Shown: positions 25,142 through 36,076 of the stretch, one piece after another | How the letters are laid out: every line of letters starts with the position of its first letter | How positions within the stretch are numbered: the stretch's first letter is position 1 | Origin: Auriscalpium vulgare | Lineage: Eukaryota; Basidiomycota; Agaricomycetes; Russulales; Auriscalpiaceae | Assembly: GCA_019915015.1 (NCBI GenBank) | Contig: JAHBBC010000029.1 | Location: forward strand, 310,001 to 374,000 | Direction of reading: 5' to 3' | DNA length: 64,000 nucleotides | Made by a program: the position numbers and the translations under genes | Notes under the pieces: generated by a model | What the model saw: the letters and a program-made list of their open reading frames with translations, nothing else | Databases searched by the model: none | Told to the model about the DNA's origin: nothing

Positions 25142-27545
25142 ATGGACGTTGTACGCATGTATCTGCGTGTTTATAAGAGCTGGCGAGCTGAATTGAGCCA
25201 TAGGACATCCCCGAGGCTGAGAGTCCTGACCTAGTGTCCCTTTTCGACCTATCGCCGGAAGGCTTTCCGTGGCGCGACTCGCGGCCACACGATATCGAAG
25301 CGCGCCGTGCACAGATGTCAGACCTCCTCATCTTCGACATTCTCCTCTCCTCAGGCGGCCTGCACCAGCCTGACGCGCTCTACCCGCCCGCCGACGCTCC
25401 TGCTCTGCACCGCCTACTCGACGCGATCCTCCACGAGTCCACGTACGACGCCCTCAAGAAGGATTGCCTAGTGTACTTCCTGCTCAAGTGGCACCAGGAT
25501 GGGCGGGAGGAGAGGTTCAAGGATGACCGGTGCATACCTCCACAGTTTGCCATGCTCAGTGACGCGTACTGGCACCTGGATTCAGGGATTCAAGTTGCGG
25601 TGCGTCGTGTCTTTGTTTGCCTGCATGTTGTCCTGACTGTCTGGGCCCATGCAGCGCGCAGTGTCCCTACTCGCTGACGTCCGCTTAAACCGTGACTTCA
25701 CTTCAAAAATCATCCAAGCGATCTCCCTTTCGCCAAATCCGTCTCCCCTCATCCTGCAATACCTCCGAACCACGAAACCTCTTCTCACAGAGCCAGACGA
25801 CATCGACACCTACATCCTTGCGCTGGCTGAGTCCAGTCTCGTCGAGGCTTGGTCATATCAGCGGTCCTTCCCAGAAGCCACCGCTACCCGCAAGCGTCTC
25901 ATCCACAAAGTTCTTGAATTTTGCCTCGCCCGTAAGTGTTTGCATACCGCTCGCGTGTCCCGGTATAACCCCTACTCAAATTCCAGCTTCTGTTCGACCG
26001 CGTCATGTCACCGAACTCCTTGGGCTTCCCCTCTCCTCCTACGAGCAAGCACTCCTCCACGAGTACGCGCTCACCCCACCTTCCGGCCTGCCGCGTGCTT
26101 CCTATCCTCCACTCCACGACCTCGTCTGTGTGCGTCTCATCAACGCGGGAAAATACGCGGACGCTATAAAGCTCGATCGGCAATTAGCAGGCAGTGGCGA
26201 GGCAGCTGACCGACGACGCAAGCTTGTTGACAGCTTCCTCGCCATTATGCCGGCCATCGAGCGCCTCGCTGTAGAAGAGCAACTCGGCACACTCCATCGG
26301 GCTAAACCTGTACCTGCGAAGCCCGCATTGCCGCCGCCGAAATATGCGGACTTGAGCATGTCCTGGGAGGAGGTTGAGCCCGTGAACCGCGCCCTCGCTG
26401 CACCTGCATCAAAGCCGTTTGTCCTCGGCAGGCCCGCCACGCGTGGGCCGCGCTTCAGCGGCACGACCGCATTGCCTGCATTTACGAACGCCGACGACTC
26501 GTTCACCGTGGCAGGACGCGGCCTCTTCACATCTGCTGCAATCCCTACCGCTACCGCGGCGAAGGGGCCCCGTGCGTCGCTGCAAATGCCGCAAATCGAT
26601 TCGGCGGCGCTCAACGGAAAGGCCACCGCTGCCCCTTCGGCGGGGCCGCGATTAAGCAATGGGCTTTCCTCCTCGGTGAATGGGAGCGGAGGCTTGTTCG
26701 CGGCACAAAGCGGGGGATCACGGAACAATCTCTTTGGACCGACAAGCACCTTGACAAGCACCCATGTCAAGCCTGCCCACTCATTATTCTTGCAAGCTTC
26801 GCCAAACGGCTCCGCTGTGCTACCTCCGCCTACCAACGATGACCCTCGTGCATCAGCCTCGCCTCCTATGGACGGTTTTGTGGAGGACGAAGACGAGTTT
26901 GGCCTGGCAGACGGTGGGGACGAAGAGGACGACGAACAACCCTTCCCAAAGCGCGCCGCCCCGTCGAGTTCCCCCGTCGAGTTTTCACACTCCGTGTTTA
27001 TGAACAACGGCCACGCCGCTGTTGTAAAAGCAGCGCCGCAGACTTTGCCAGGTGCCTTCCACGCCGACGATGACGACCTCGACCTCGAGGCAGCGGCGCA
27101 CACTCCTCCATCGCCGTCGACTTTCCCGCCGCCGGCCAAGAGCCGCCGAACGCACGGCACGAGCGCTCGACGCCTGCCGTCGCCTTCCCCACCCCCGCCG
27201 CCAGCGAGTAGAGCGAAGACCCGGACCCGCGCCCAGACGAAGCCGGTGCGCGTTCCGGGCGGGTTCTTCGACGGGGAGCCAGAGCAAGAAGACGAGGTTC
27301 CTCCGCTCCCGGACGTGTCGCCCGTGAAGCGCATGGTGCGCAAAAACCGCGCGACGGCTTCGTCGCGCGCCTCGTCGGCCGAAGTCGAGGACAGGGACGA
27401 CGGCGTCCGCGTGCGCAGAAGCGCGCGTCTGAGCGTCGCGTCGAGCTCCCCAGAGCCCGTGTCGGTGTCGCCGCCGAAGAAGCCTGCGCGCAAGACGCGC
27501 GCGTCCACGGGTGCGGGGAAGGCGGTGGCGAGGAGGAAGCGGTGA
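25142..27545 (+). CDS. ELYS-type nuclear pore complex assembly protein
   Basis: The tiny first exon (ATG GAC GTT) is spliced to DIPEAESPDLVSLFDLSPEG. The alpha-helical ELYS domain follows: DALYPPADAPALHRLLDAIL, KKDCLVYFLLKWHQDG, AVSLLADVRLNRDFTSKIIQ, LLTEPDDIDTYILALAESSL, then RPRHVTELLGLPLSSYEQAL and VCVRLINAGKYADAIKLDRQ. After about residue 290 the protein becomes long, disordered and rich in Ser/Pro/Ala. An acidic patch (EDEDEFGLADGGDEEDDEQP) lies at about 26886-26940. The C-terminus is basic with AT-hook-like elements (KKPARKTRASTGAGKAVARR) and the TGA is at 27543-27545. In animals ELYS binds chromatin and seeds pore assembly. Fungal members are shorter, as here, and dock on the Nup84-type complex. 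The AT-hook tail is consistent with chromatin contact. Confidence 0.85.
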
Positions 27546-28121
27546 ACGAGCAGGCAGAACTCGTTTTTACATTGTCACCGTATTTTGCGATGTATATATC
27601 CAGTGGTCGGTGGATCTTGTACTCGACCTTTTGGTGCTCAGTTCGCGACTTGGCCTGTGCTGGGTCTTCTTACTCGAGGCTCACTCTGTTAGCGCGCCTT
27701 TTGTGTGGCGTCGCACATCATGTTCGTGAATTAGCCTGAGATACCGAACAGATGGCGTCGCGACGAGCGGAGTACATCGTCAGAATTGAATAATGAATTG
27801 ACGGTACATGCCTCTTGCGACTAACTACAGTATAGGATCCGCCCGTCACTCAACGTCAAGCTGGCTCTGAAGCTTCAAAAATGCTGGAGGGTGGAACGAA
27901 CTTTCATTGTCATCAATTGAAGTTGCTCAGCTCTCGCTTGACTAAGCATACACATACATCGCTAGATCTCACTCGCCGCCTGGATATATCGCCTTGAACA
28001 CTCTTTGTGATTTCCGTTGCCAACGAACTACGACAAGAAATACTACATCCTACACCCAGCCACTACAAAGTCCAAGAATACAAGTCGTGAAGGGGTCATA
28101 ACTTATGCGTCATAAAATGCA
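27546..28121. other. Convergent intergenic region
   Basis: About 575 AT-richer bases between two converging genes. No gene or repeat was recognised. Confidence 0.55.
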
Positions 28122-29354
28122 CTAATCAAGCTCGTTGAACGAGCGGCCGGAAAGGATAATCGCAGCCAGCGCCTGCTCGGGACTGCGGGAAAGCGTCAGT
28201 GCGGGTGCTGGGAGACATACTGGGAGCACATACGTCACGTCACGACGGCTGTCGCTGTTGCCGAAGACCTTGCCCAGGAGGTCGGACGCGGCGCTGGAGA
28301 CACCCAGGCTGGTCACGGTGCCGATGAGGCCCTTCTCAATCGGGCCCAAGTTGAGGCGTTCCTCGAGCTCGCGGCGAGATGAGCTACCGCTGTTCCCGAA
28401 AACCTTGCCCAAAAGGTCAGACGCGGCACTGGAGACACCGAGGCTGGTCACGGTGCCGATGATGCCCTTCTCGATGGGGCCAAAGTTGATGCGCTCCTCA
28501 AGCTCACGCCTGCGTGCGCAATTCAGTATAAGCAAAGACGACGACAGAAGGGTCGACTGACTTGGAGGATGCCTTGTCATCTCCGAACAAGTGCTCGAGC
28601 GCGCCGCCTGCAGCGGCGACGGCGCCTGAGGCAAGCCCCCCGGCAGCAGCGGTCTTGACGACCGTGCCGAGGGAGTCCTCCGTCGCACCGAGCAGGCTGC
28701 CAAGGATGCTGCGGCGCGTGATTCCGAGCGATTGGAGCAAGTCCGGAGTGATTCTCGCCGGGCCGTGGTCGAAGGTGGGCGGGAGGGTGATCGACCTCTC
28801 AGAGAGCGCTTTGAGCAAGTCCGGAGTGATGATCTCCGGCCCGTGGTCGAAGGTGGGCGGAAGGGTGATTGACCTCGAAGACGCGTCGGAGGAGCCGCCG
28901 CCGAGGAAGTGGTTGATCAGCGGGACGGCAGCGCCACCGAGCAGGCCAGTGCCGAGGGGCTTCAGGAGATCAAGCACGCCGGGCTCGCGCGCCGTCAGCT
29001 CATCGAGCTCGCGGCGCGTGATTCCGAGCGATTTGAGCAAGTCCGGAGTGATTCTCGCCGGGCCATGGTCGAAGGTGGGCGGGAGAGTGATCGCCCGACG
29101 GTCGACTATGGGAGCCTCGCCGTTCAATAACGGAAACTCAGGGGCGAGCTCCGGGCCATGGTCGATGATGTCGGTGTTAGGGAAGATGACCGACGTACGC
29201 CCGATGCGAGCACTGCAGTAAACGAGTGAGCAAATGATCAGATGCTGATAAGTGCGTGTAAGAAGGATGGGATGTACTTCAATGGAGCCGCGATAGCAGG
29301 GGACGCGGCCGAGGCAGCGAGGAGGATGGTAGCGAGGGTCGTGGAAGAGTGCAT
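28122..29354 (-). CDS. Secreted precursor with internal peptide repeats bounded by dibasic (Kex2-like) sites
   Basis: Four exons (29354-29278, 29212-28562, 28509-28234, 28182-28122) add up to exactly 355 codons, giving 354 residues. The start MHSSTTLATILLAASAASPA followed by IAAPLN is a clear signal peptide. The mature part holds three copies of a unit with the core ITLPPTFDHGP..ITPDLL (residues 66-93, 140-165 and 166-193), and a degenerate fourth near residues 43-55 (DHGPELAPEFPLL). It also holds two copies of a 44-45-residue unit beginning RELEER (residues 244-288 and 289-332), containing GPIEKG and GTVTSLGVSSAASDLLGKVF. Units are flanked by RR or KR (64-65, 92-93, 192-193, 243-244, 288-289, 331-332) or by single Arg (139, 165). 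One KR is created across an exon junction. This is the layout of fungal Kex2-processed repeat proteins. No known family was recognised, and the peptide function is unknown. Confidence 0.8.
28242..28508 (-). repeat. Tandem coding repeat, second unit family (2 copies)
   Basis: Two adjacent near-identical coding units, 28508-28374 and 28373-28242, encode the RELEER...GKVFGNS peptides. Most differences are silent or conservative. Confidence 0.85.
28711..29094 (-). repeat. Coding repeat, first unit family (3 copies)
   Basis: Units at 29094-29011, 28872-28795 and 28794-28711 encode the ITLPPTFDHGP peptides. The first and third are nearly identical at DNA level over some 80 bases although about 220 bases lie between them. 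This suggests recent duplication or gene conversion. Confidence 0.85.
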
Positions 29355-29553
29355 TTTGATAACGGCTTAAAGAGGTGGAAAACTTGGAATATAGTGTTGG
29401 GTCGTGATGAACAAAGATGTTGAGGCTACGACCGCGGCATACATGTCAGATCATACAAATGGAAGAGAGACTGCGAAGACTCACCAACCAGTACCTTGAA
29501 TGAAATTGACGAAGTGAGCAAAGGCTGAGGTATTCTCGTCCTCCACCGACACT

Positions 29554-29560
29554 CTTTATA
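29554..29560 (-). promoter_or_regulatory. Possible TATA box of the repeat-peptide precursor gene
   Basis: TATAAAG on the minus strand, about 200 bases upstream of the ATG at 29354. The distance implies a 5' leader of some 170 bases. Confidence 0.35.
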
Positions 29561-30106
29561 CGTGGAGCCATGGTGACGTTCGGGTTCTGGATGCCGCTGG
29601 TCGCACCGTTGCGAATACTTACCATCACGTCACGCTGCTCGAAGTGATCCTATTTCGACGGAGAACAGCACCGCTGCGCCAAGCCATCAAAGCTACCGCC
29701 GGCGGGATGTTTGAACTATCATGAACATGTATAGGCGGGCCACTGCGATCATGCGATGGTGTTGCCGGCGGAACGACTGTCCTCCCGGCAGCGGAGACTG
29801 TCTGCCGCCGAGGAGACGATATGAGCCTTGATACCAGCGCTGTCAGCCACATGGGACATCGGAGAGGTGACTGCCATACTTTGGGCACTCACTGCCACGT
29901 CACTAGCGCAAAGACATCGAACTATATCGACCATTTCTTCGAGCATTGAGCACTCCCGCTGCGAGGCTCACCACAATGCCGGTAAATAGTGTCAGCTGAA
30001 CATGATGGCCATGTCGGATGGCCTCCCGCGATTAATGGAGCTATGTTATTGTGAAAGATCGGTCGTCATGTTGTCGGGCAAGTAACGACATATACACGCA
30101 CCGCTT

Positions 30107-30153
30107 ATATTCAGAACGACTATCTTCTGATACCATAAGGTCAAGCTACGGAG
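30107..30153 (+). repeat. Dispersed repeat R1, copy 2
   Basis: Begins atattcagaacgactatct and ends gctacgga. Counterpart of 8078-8125. Confidence 0.7.
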
Positions 30154-31263
30154 ACTACACGCACCGTCGGATCTCAGGAGAATTGCCATCCGATCCACCA
30201 ATCCAGACCACGGAGGTCAAGACGTAGTTTGTCGGTGGGCACACATGAGGCGATGAGTTTAGCAACCCTTCAGATTGGACCTCACTGGCTCTAGCATTTG
30301 GACTCGAGCTACAGTACTAGTAGCGTGAAAGGGACAGTGTCACAGTGCGCCAGAGTGACTCCTGACCCTAATTCAGGTGCTCAGATTACTCAAGAGTCAA
30401 TCAACTTGCCCCTCGAGTACTAGTCTCTATCATGCGCACACCTAGCCACGGAAGTCCCTAATGCTGGGTAGGTGGCCTCTTCGTTGACGCGCGCCATGCA
30501 TGGTATTTATAACGGGTGAAATATCTGGCACACGACGACTGGTATCGCAATTGAAAATGCGGTGCCATGGCCTGGCAACAAGCTGGTCTTATTGCCTTTT
30601 GATATTCGCTTCGTTGTGCAACGCCGCAGGCGGGCGATCGTTGCCGCTCAGCGATCGCCAGCCGGTGCAGATCTTCGAGCGCTCAATATTGCTCACGTAT
30701 GGTGGCCGCCGACGCGTCACGCAGTCGGCACTTCCCCAGTCCGATGTGTCAGCAATATTGCCTCGGACAATGTCATTCGGGACATGGTCTCCGCCTTTGG
30801 GGAGGTCCCGAGGTGAGTCGGCACATGGATCGAGCATGGGAAAAGACGCGGAGACGCTGGTGGCCGGGATCGACACCAGAAGAGACCGCGTCAAAGCCAA
30901 TTGCCCCAAAGCAGTCTCCGCTAGTCTCCGTTTCTGCAACAAAGTACGCCGCTTTTTCTAAACGGAGGCGGTTGAATTGACACAATATGCCTGCCAGGAA
31001 TGATATGAATGCTTGCGTCTGACATACGCAGCTAGCTAAATACGAACTTCGCCGTCAGTCAACCTGACCGGCACTCGGAATCCTGGCAGTGATGCAGCCA
31101 CTGCCGTACCTTCCATCCGACGCCATCCAGGCTTCTCCAATTTATTTACTTTCTCGAAGCAGTGGCTAATACAAATAAGTTGTCTTCATCGACGAGCGTC
31201 TTTGCTCGCCGGTCAGGTATAATGACCCCATGTGTCTTTCATCGCAGTGACAGAACTCCCCCC

Positions 31264-32925
31264 ATGGTTGACTGGGACGATCCTCAGACGATCAAAGCTC
31301 AAGGCTGTAGGCCGTTCATTCAAGTTGCACGTATTTCATCTTCTGACGTTCATTTGCAGTCGCGTGCGTCAAGTTGATCCATGTATTAGCAGGCCTCTAC
31401 TTGTGCGTGATATGCCTTCCTCAGATCCTTGCTCTAACTCTTGCATCGCAGCTGGGAATATGTTTCAAACCTCCACTACGAGTGGGAGTTCATCACTCGA
31501 AAGCGGCCGTATCGCTGGACAATTTGGGTGCGTTGTGCTTTCTTACAGCTTCTTCAGTCTTTGATACCCACCGATACTAGCTCTACTCCGTAACTCGTTT
31601 CTGTGCGCTGATGAATATCATACTCGGACTGGTGGCTTTCAACCCGCTGCGCCCACTGAAGTGCGAGGTTCGCATACGTGCCGTCTCTCCTGAAACCGGC
31701 ACTGACACGTGGATCGTAGCTCTGGCTGCTCTTTGATTTCGTGCGTCGTCAGAGCGGTCTCCAAAGCAGACAGGAAAGCTTGATCCAGCCACTAGATATT
31801 CGCATATGTTGCGTTTGCATTGTCTGGGCTCCTGATTATGGTCCGCCTGTGCGTCTGCGTTTCAATCAGAGCTGCTTCAAGCTCCTAATGTGTCACCCAG
31901 AGTAGCGATCTGGAACAGGAATCGATACGTTTCGCTACTCGCGATCTTCATCTGGCTTGTCAACGTGGCATTTCTTGTCCGCAGTGAGCCTCACGCTTCC
32001 GTGCCGCTCCTCCTTATTCTGACTCTTCAACTGCGCAGGCACTGTCACGGCAAGTTCCTTGATAATTAATAACTTCGTGAGGATAAATCTCACAGGCGGT
32101 GTAGGCGACCTCAGAATGGGATGATCGTTCAAAGGGCTGCTCCCTCGTGAACAGCAAGGACAGGCGGCTGAATGTTACAGCGACCCTTCTCGCCGATCTC
32201 CTTTGCCTTTTCATCATGATATTCGGTCTGAAGAGGCAACGGTATCATGCTCTTGGAAGCCTGTTATTCAAGCAAGTACGCGCCAGAGACTGCCGTCACT
32301 CAAATCAACTGAATACTCAATGATACAATTCCAGGGCATTATTTGGGTAGTATTGGCCACTATATCACAGGTGCCACCAACTGTGCGTGTATCTATGCTT
32401 TCGGAGGCTCCTGATGCGTATTGATGAATGTTCAGATATTTCTGTGGCTAAACTTGAACGGTAGGGACCTCACACAACGTGCCAGTCGCATTTTATGACT
32501 TGGTCTATACTCATAGGTCCCATGAATATTGTGCGTTATTTGCCTAACCATTCTGACATGCTCGTTTATCTGAGTTACCAGATGTTCCAAACACCAGCGC
32601 GTGGGTCTTATCTTTGATCGTATTATCCCTCTAATGACTGGTGTTCTGGTTAGTGATCGCTATGTAAGCTTGCCTCACCATAGCCTATAGCCATCGTCAA
32701 GGCGTTTGCTTATGATGATCTCGTCAGGACCATCGGCGCGACACGAATGTACCGCTCACTCTCAGACTTCGCACACCATGCCGTGAGATTCTAGCACCTT
32801 CCACTCTGTGTTCATTATGCTAAGTAATTTTATCACAGATGTCCCTCCCAATCAATGCTCGCGCAGGGACGTCCTCGTCAATTGATTTTGCTGCAAACAG
32901 ATCAACCAACGTCAACAGCAGATGA
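31264..32925 (+). CDS. Basidiomycete multi-pass membrane protein, tandem copy A
   Basis: Small exons splice to MVDWDDPQTIKAQGFACVKL, IHVLAGLYFWEYVSNL, EWEFITRKRPYRWTIW, LYSVTRFCALMNIILGLVAF (then NPLRPLKCE), LWLLFDF, IFAYVAFALSGLLIMVR, VAIWNRNRYVSLLAIFIWLV and NVAFLVR. The next exon carries EWDDRSKGCSLVNSK and LNVTATLLADLLCLFIMIFG. Then come GIIWVVLATISQVPPT, IFLWLNLN and finally IGATRMYRSLSDFAHH. The last exon starts MSLPINARAGTSSS and stops at the TGA 32923-32925. It matches the gene at 9.4 kb block by block and is followed by a broken copy at 34.1 kb. Compared with that copy, its tail seems to have lost about a dozen bases and ends early. Exon borders between 32460 and 32810 are unsure. 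It may have about seven membrane segments; function unknown. Confidence 0.68.
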
Positions 32926-34120
32926 GCCTCCCATTTTTTCTCAAGTCCACAGCCTATGCCGACGTTGTAAGCAATCGCTTCCTGGCGGTCCGAACTGTCC
33001 TATATTGTCCGTTTTCAGATGCGCGATGACTGTCATCCGGTCGCATCGCGGCAGTCTAGAGTCGTCTACTATCTTGCCACCGCTACGAAGAGATGCATGA
33101 TATAATACGCTGCCCAGAATCGGGCTTTGCTATCGTCCGAATGTCCAGGAGCATTGCGTAGAAAAAAGTAGGTGGTAGCTGGGAAGAGACGGTGAACGGG
33201 TTACTTGTTCGTAGACATCTCGCGAGGTCTGTGGATCTTGTCGTTGACATTTTAGGTGACCACTTTGTAATTCTTGAGTCTTGGGCTGTGAGGCGCGCCC
33301 GTGTGCTCCGGGTCCAGGGAGACGCCGAACATGTCCGGGAATAACTGTATCAGTTTCATGCGCCTCGACCCCATCCCTACCTCAACCGGATCCTAAGTCG
33401 CATGCATGAATGCGCCGGCCGTCAAAAAAAGCTTTGAAGACTCGTCGGTTTCCGTATGGAGCCGGCACCGGAATGAAGCCTGCGGAATACAATGCCACAA
33501 CGTCTTGATGTGACCGCGATCCTTGGCGCTTGACGTGACACCGCGCCCAGCACGACGAGCAACATTGTTCCTATACATAAGTAGGTACGTTTCAGGCGAT
33601 TGCACGATGCCGTGGAAGATTGATAGAAATGAATGCCCACCCGCGCTGTAGGGTATGCCCTGTTTCGTCAACACAGTCGTCGTCGATGCCTGTTTACAGC
33701 TAGTAGATGTCTCTCCCGGACCAATACCAGACGCGGATCCCGTCGACACGATACCGACTGTCGGTCCCCTTCACAATTACTCCGCATGACTACTCCCATT
33801 TTCATCGGTGATATACGGCACAGAAGAACCTTGGTTTGTTGCGGCCTGACGCCGCAGCCATGGCGCGCCTAAGAGCCTTCTTTCTGGCGCCGCCTACTAC
33901 TAAGCTTCTCCTCATCTATAGTCAGCTTCAGTCTCAAAAATCGGCTGAGACTGATTCTTGGGGATAAGTGCGTACCTTTGTGCCAGTCGACCATGGCGCC
34001 AGGTGGGGAGATCTATCTCACGAGCGACAACTTACACGGCAGCGCGACCGGCGAGCGAAGACGCTCATCGATACAAGCATGAAGTTGTCGCTCGTGAGAT
34101 AGATCTCCCCACCTGGCGCC
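32926..34120. other. Spacer between the tandem membrane-protein copies, ending in a large inverted repeat
   Basis: About 1.2 kb without a recognised gene. A 118-residue minus-strand ORF (33393-33749) has no recognisable motif. The last 140 bases form the inverted repeat described separately. Confidence 0.5.
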
Positions 34121-34137
34121 ATGGTCGACTGGCACAA
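33978..34137. repeat. Perfect 56-bp inverted repeat with 48-bp spacer
   Basis: The left arm 33978-34033 and the right arm 34082-34137 are exact reverse complements over 56 bases. They enclose the 48-base spacer 34034-34081. The right arm contains the start codon and first codons of copy B (ATGGTCGACTGG at 34121). The left arm is therefore an inverted copy of the promoter-proximal and start region of that gene. The transcript could form a long hairpin. Confidence 0.95.
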
Positions 34138-35918
34138 TCCACAGACGATTGCAGCCGAGCTATGTAAGCCATTGCTTCAATGCACACATACTTCGTGTTC
34201 CTGAGACCGTCATTTGCAGTTGTGTATGTCAAGCTGCTCCATGTAGTGGCGGGCCTTTACTTGTGCGTGACATGCATCCCTCAAATTCCTGCTCTGACTC
34301 TTGCATCACAGCTGGGAATACTTCTCAAATCTCCATTATGAGTGGGAGTTCGTCACGCGGAAAAGACCGTATCGCTGGACAATATGGGTGTGTCCTTCTT
34401 GCCAACTTGAAGAAAACCCACCGCTTCTGAATCACTCAATATACAACGATGCTAGCTATACTCTGTGACCCGTTTTTGTGCGCTGATGAACGCCATTCTC
34501 GGACTGGTGGCCTTCAACAACACGCAGCGCCCACTAAACTGCGAGGTTCGCCTAGGTGATGTGTTTCCTGGAACTGTACTGACCCGTGTATTGTATTTCT
34601 GGCTCCTCTTTGAATTCGTGCGTAGTCATAGTCGTGTGGAAAGTAGACGGCAAAGCTGAACATGACCTACTAGATATTCGCATATGTTGCGTTTGCATTG
34701 GCTGCGTTCCTCATTATCATTCGTATGTGAGTGTGCATTAGAGTCCTAGCCAATTAGATGATCTTAATCTCTCCCCTAGAGTTGCAATCTGGAACAGGGA
34801 TAGATCCGTTTCTCTGTTCGCCATATCCATTTGGCTTGTCAACATAACCTTTCTTCTCCGCAGTCTGTTTCACGTTTCCACGCTGCTTCCAGGCTGCCCG
34901 TTCTGACCTACCCAATCGGGCCTACCCAATCGCGCAGGCAGGCACTGCTATGGCAAGTTACTTGCTCGGTTATTGATAACTTTGTGGTGCATGAAACTGA
35001 TAAGACGTTCAGGCGGACTCAAAGTGGGATGATAACTCGAAGGGTTGCACCATCGTGAACAGCAAAGGCAGTCGAATACTGAAATGTCACGGTGACGCTC
35101 GTCTCTGATCTTCTCTGTCTTTCCATCATGATTATCGGCCTGCGGAGCAACGGGATCATGCTTTGGGACGCATGCTGTTCAAACAAGTACGCACCAGACA
35201 ATGGGCGAGACTAAGGGTGCTCAACAATTATCCAATTCAGGGCCTAATCTGGGTAGTGTTGGCCACTGTGCCACAGATGCCGCCCACTGTGCGTGTATCT
35301 ATCTTACCGTTCGGGAGCGTATCAACGAGTCTTTAAGATAATTTTGTGGCTGGACCTGAACGGTGAGGACATCTGACAACTCGACAGCCGCGTTTTCTAA
35401 CTTCAAGGGTTGCTAGATGCCATGAATATCGTGCGTCACTTGCCCTATTATCCGCATATTTATGCACTTATGCGAGTTACCAGATGTTCCAAACGCCATC
35501 GCGTGAGTCTCACGTTCGACCATGTCCCCACTGACGCTCACGAGTGGTATTCTTGTCAGTGCTCGCCATGTAAGTTTGCCTCACTATCATCGTCGGAGCA
35601 TTTGCTCACGGCGATATCGTCAGGACCATCGGTGCGAGGCGAATGTATCGTTCCCTCTTGAACTTGGCCCACTATGACGTGTAATCCGAGTGTCTCCCCA
35701 CTCGTGGTATCAGCGCTGATTCATGTACCAGCCCAATGTCCCTGCCAATCATTGCTGGTGCAGGGCCGACTTTGGATTTTACTACAGTCGGATCGACCGG
35801 CGTCAGCTCCACAACGGCAGCGGACGAGCTCTCAACAGCACCATCCACGACCTTCGTCGTGGTCGGGAATAGTGTCGCCGAGTCCGCAACAACTAAGCGC
35901 AAGCCACTTGAGGTCTGA
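34121..35918 (+). pseudogene. Basidiomycete multi-pass membrane protein, tandem copy B, decayed
   Basis: Starts MVDWHNPQTIAAELF, then VYVKLLHVVAGLYFWEYF, EWEFVTRKRPYRWTIW, LYSVTRFCALMNAILGLVAF, VAIWNRDRSVSLFAISIWLV, and near the end IIAGAGPTLDFTTVGS to the TGA at 35916-35918. Three lesions are visible when it is lined up with copy A. The acceptor AG before the LLFEF exon (about 34593-34600) reads TAT where A has TAG. One base is added near 35082 (ctgaaatg against ctgaatg). One base is lost near 35145 (gagcaac against gaggcaac). The stretch between the last two is out of frame and meets a TGA. The early exons and tail are well kept, so inactivation is recent. Confidence 0.7.
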
Positions 35919-36076
35919 GAAGCCGGACGATGAGAAATGCAAATGTAGAATGTGATTACCTGCCACGACCGATGTCTAGTGTGTACCAATATTGAAACAA
36001 GCGCATATAGTCGCAGCGCGGCCGTCAAGAGTCGTCAAAATAACCCCCGTTCCAAGGAGCTACATGTTACAGTACA

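Larger units (their letters stand above)
29355..31263. other. Gene-poor stretch with repeat R1
   Basis: About 1.9 kb without a supportable gene. It holds the promoter of the repeat-peptide gene at its left end and one copy of repeat R1 (30107-30153). ORFs at 30500-30960 on both strands overlap each other and show no recognisable domain. Confidence 0.5.

Noticed and set aside
30500..30961. Overlapping ORFs on both strands of about 110-150 codons
   Set aside because: Neither strand shows a domain, a signal peptide or matching splice sites; probably chance open frames.
33393..33749. 118-codon minus-strand ORF between the tandem membrane-protein copies
   Set aside because: No recognisable motif and no neighbouring exons that extend it.
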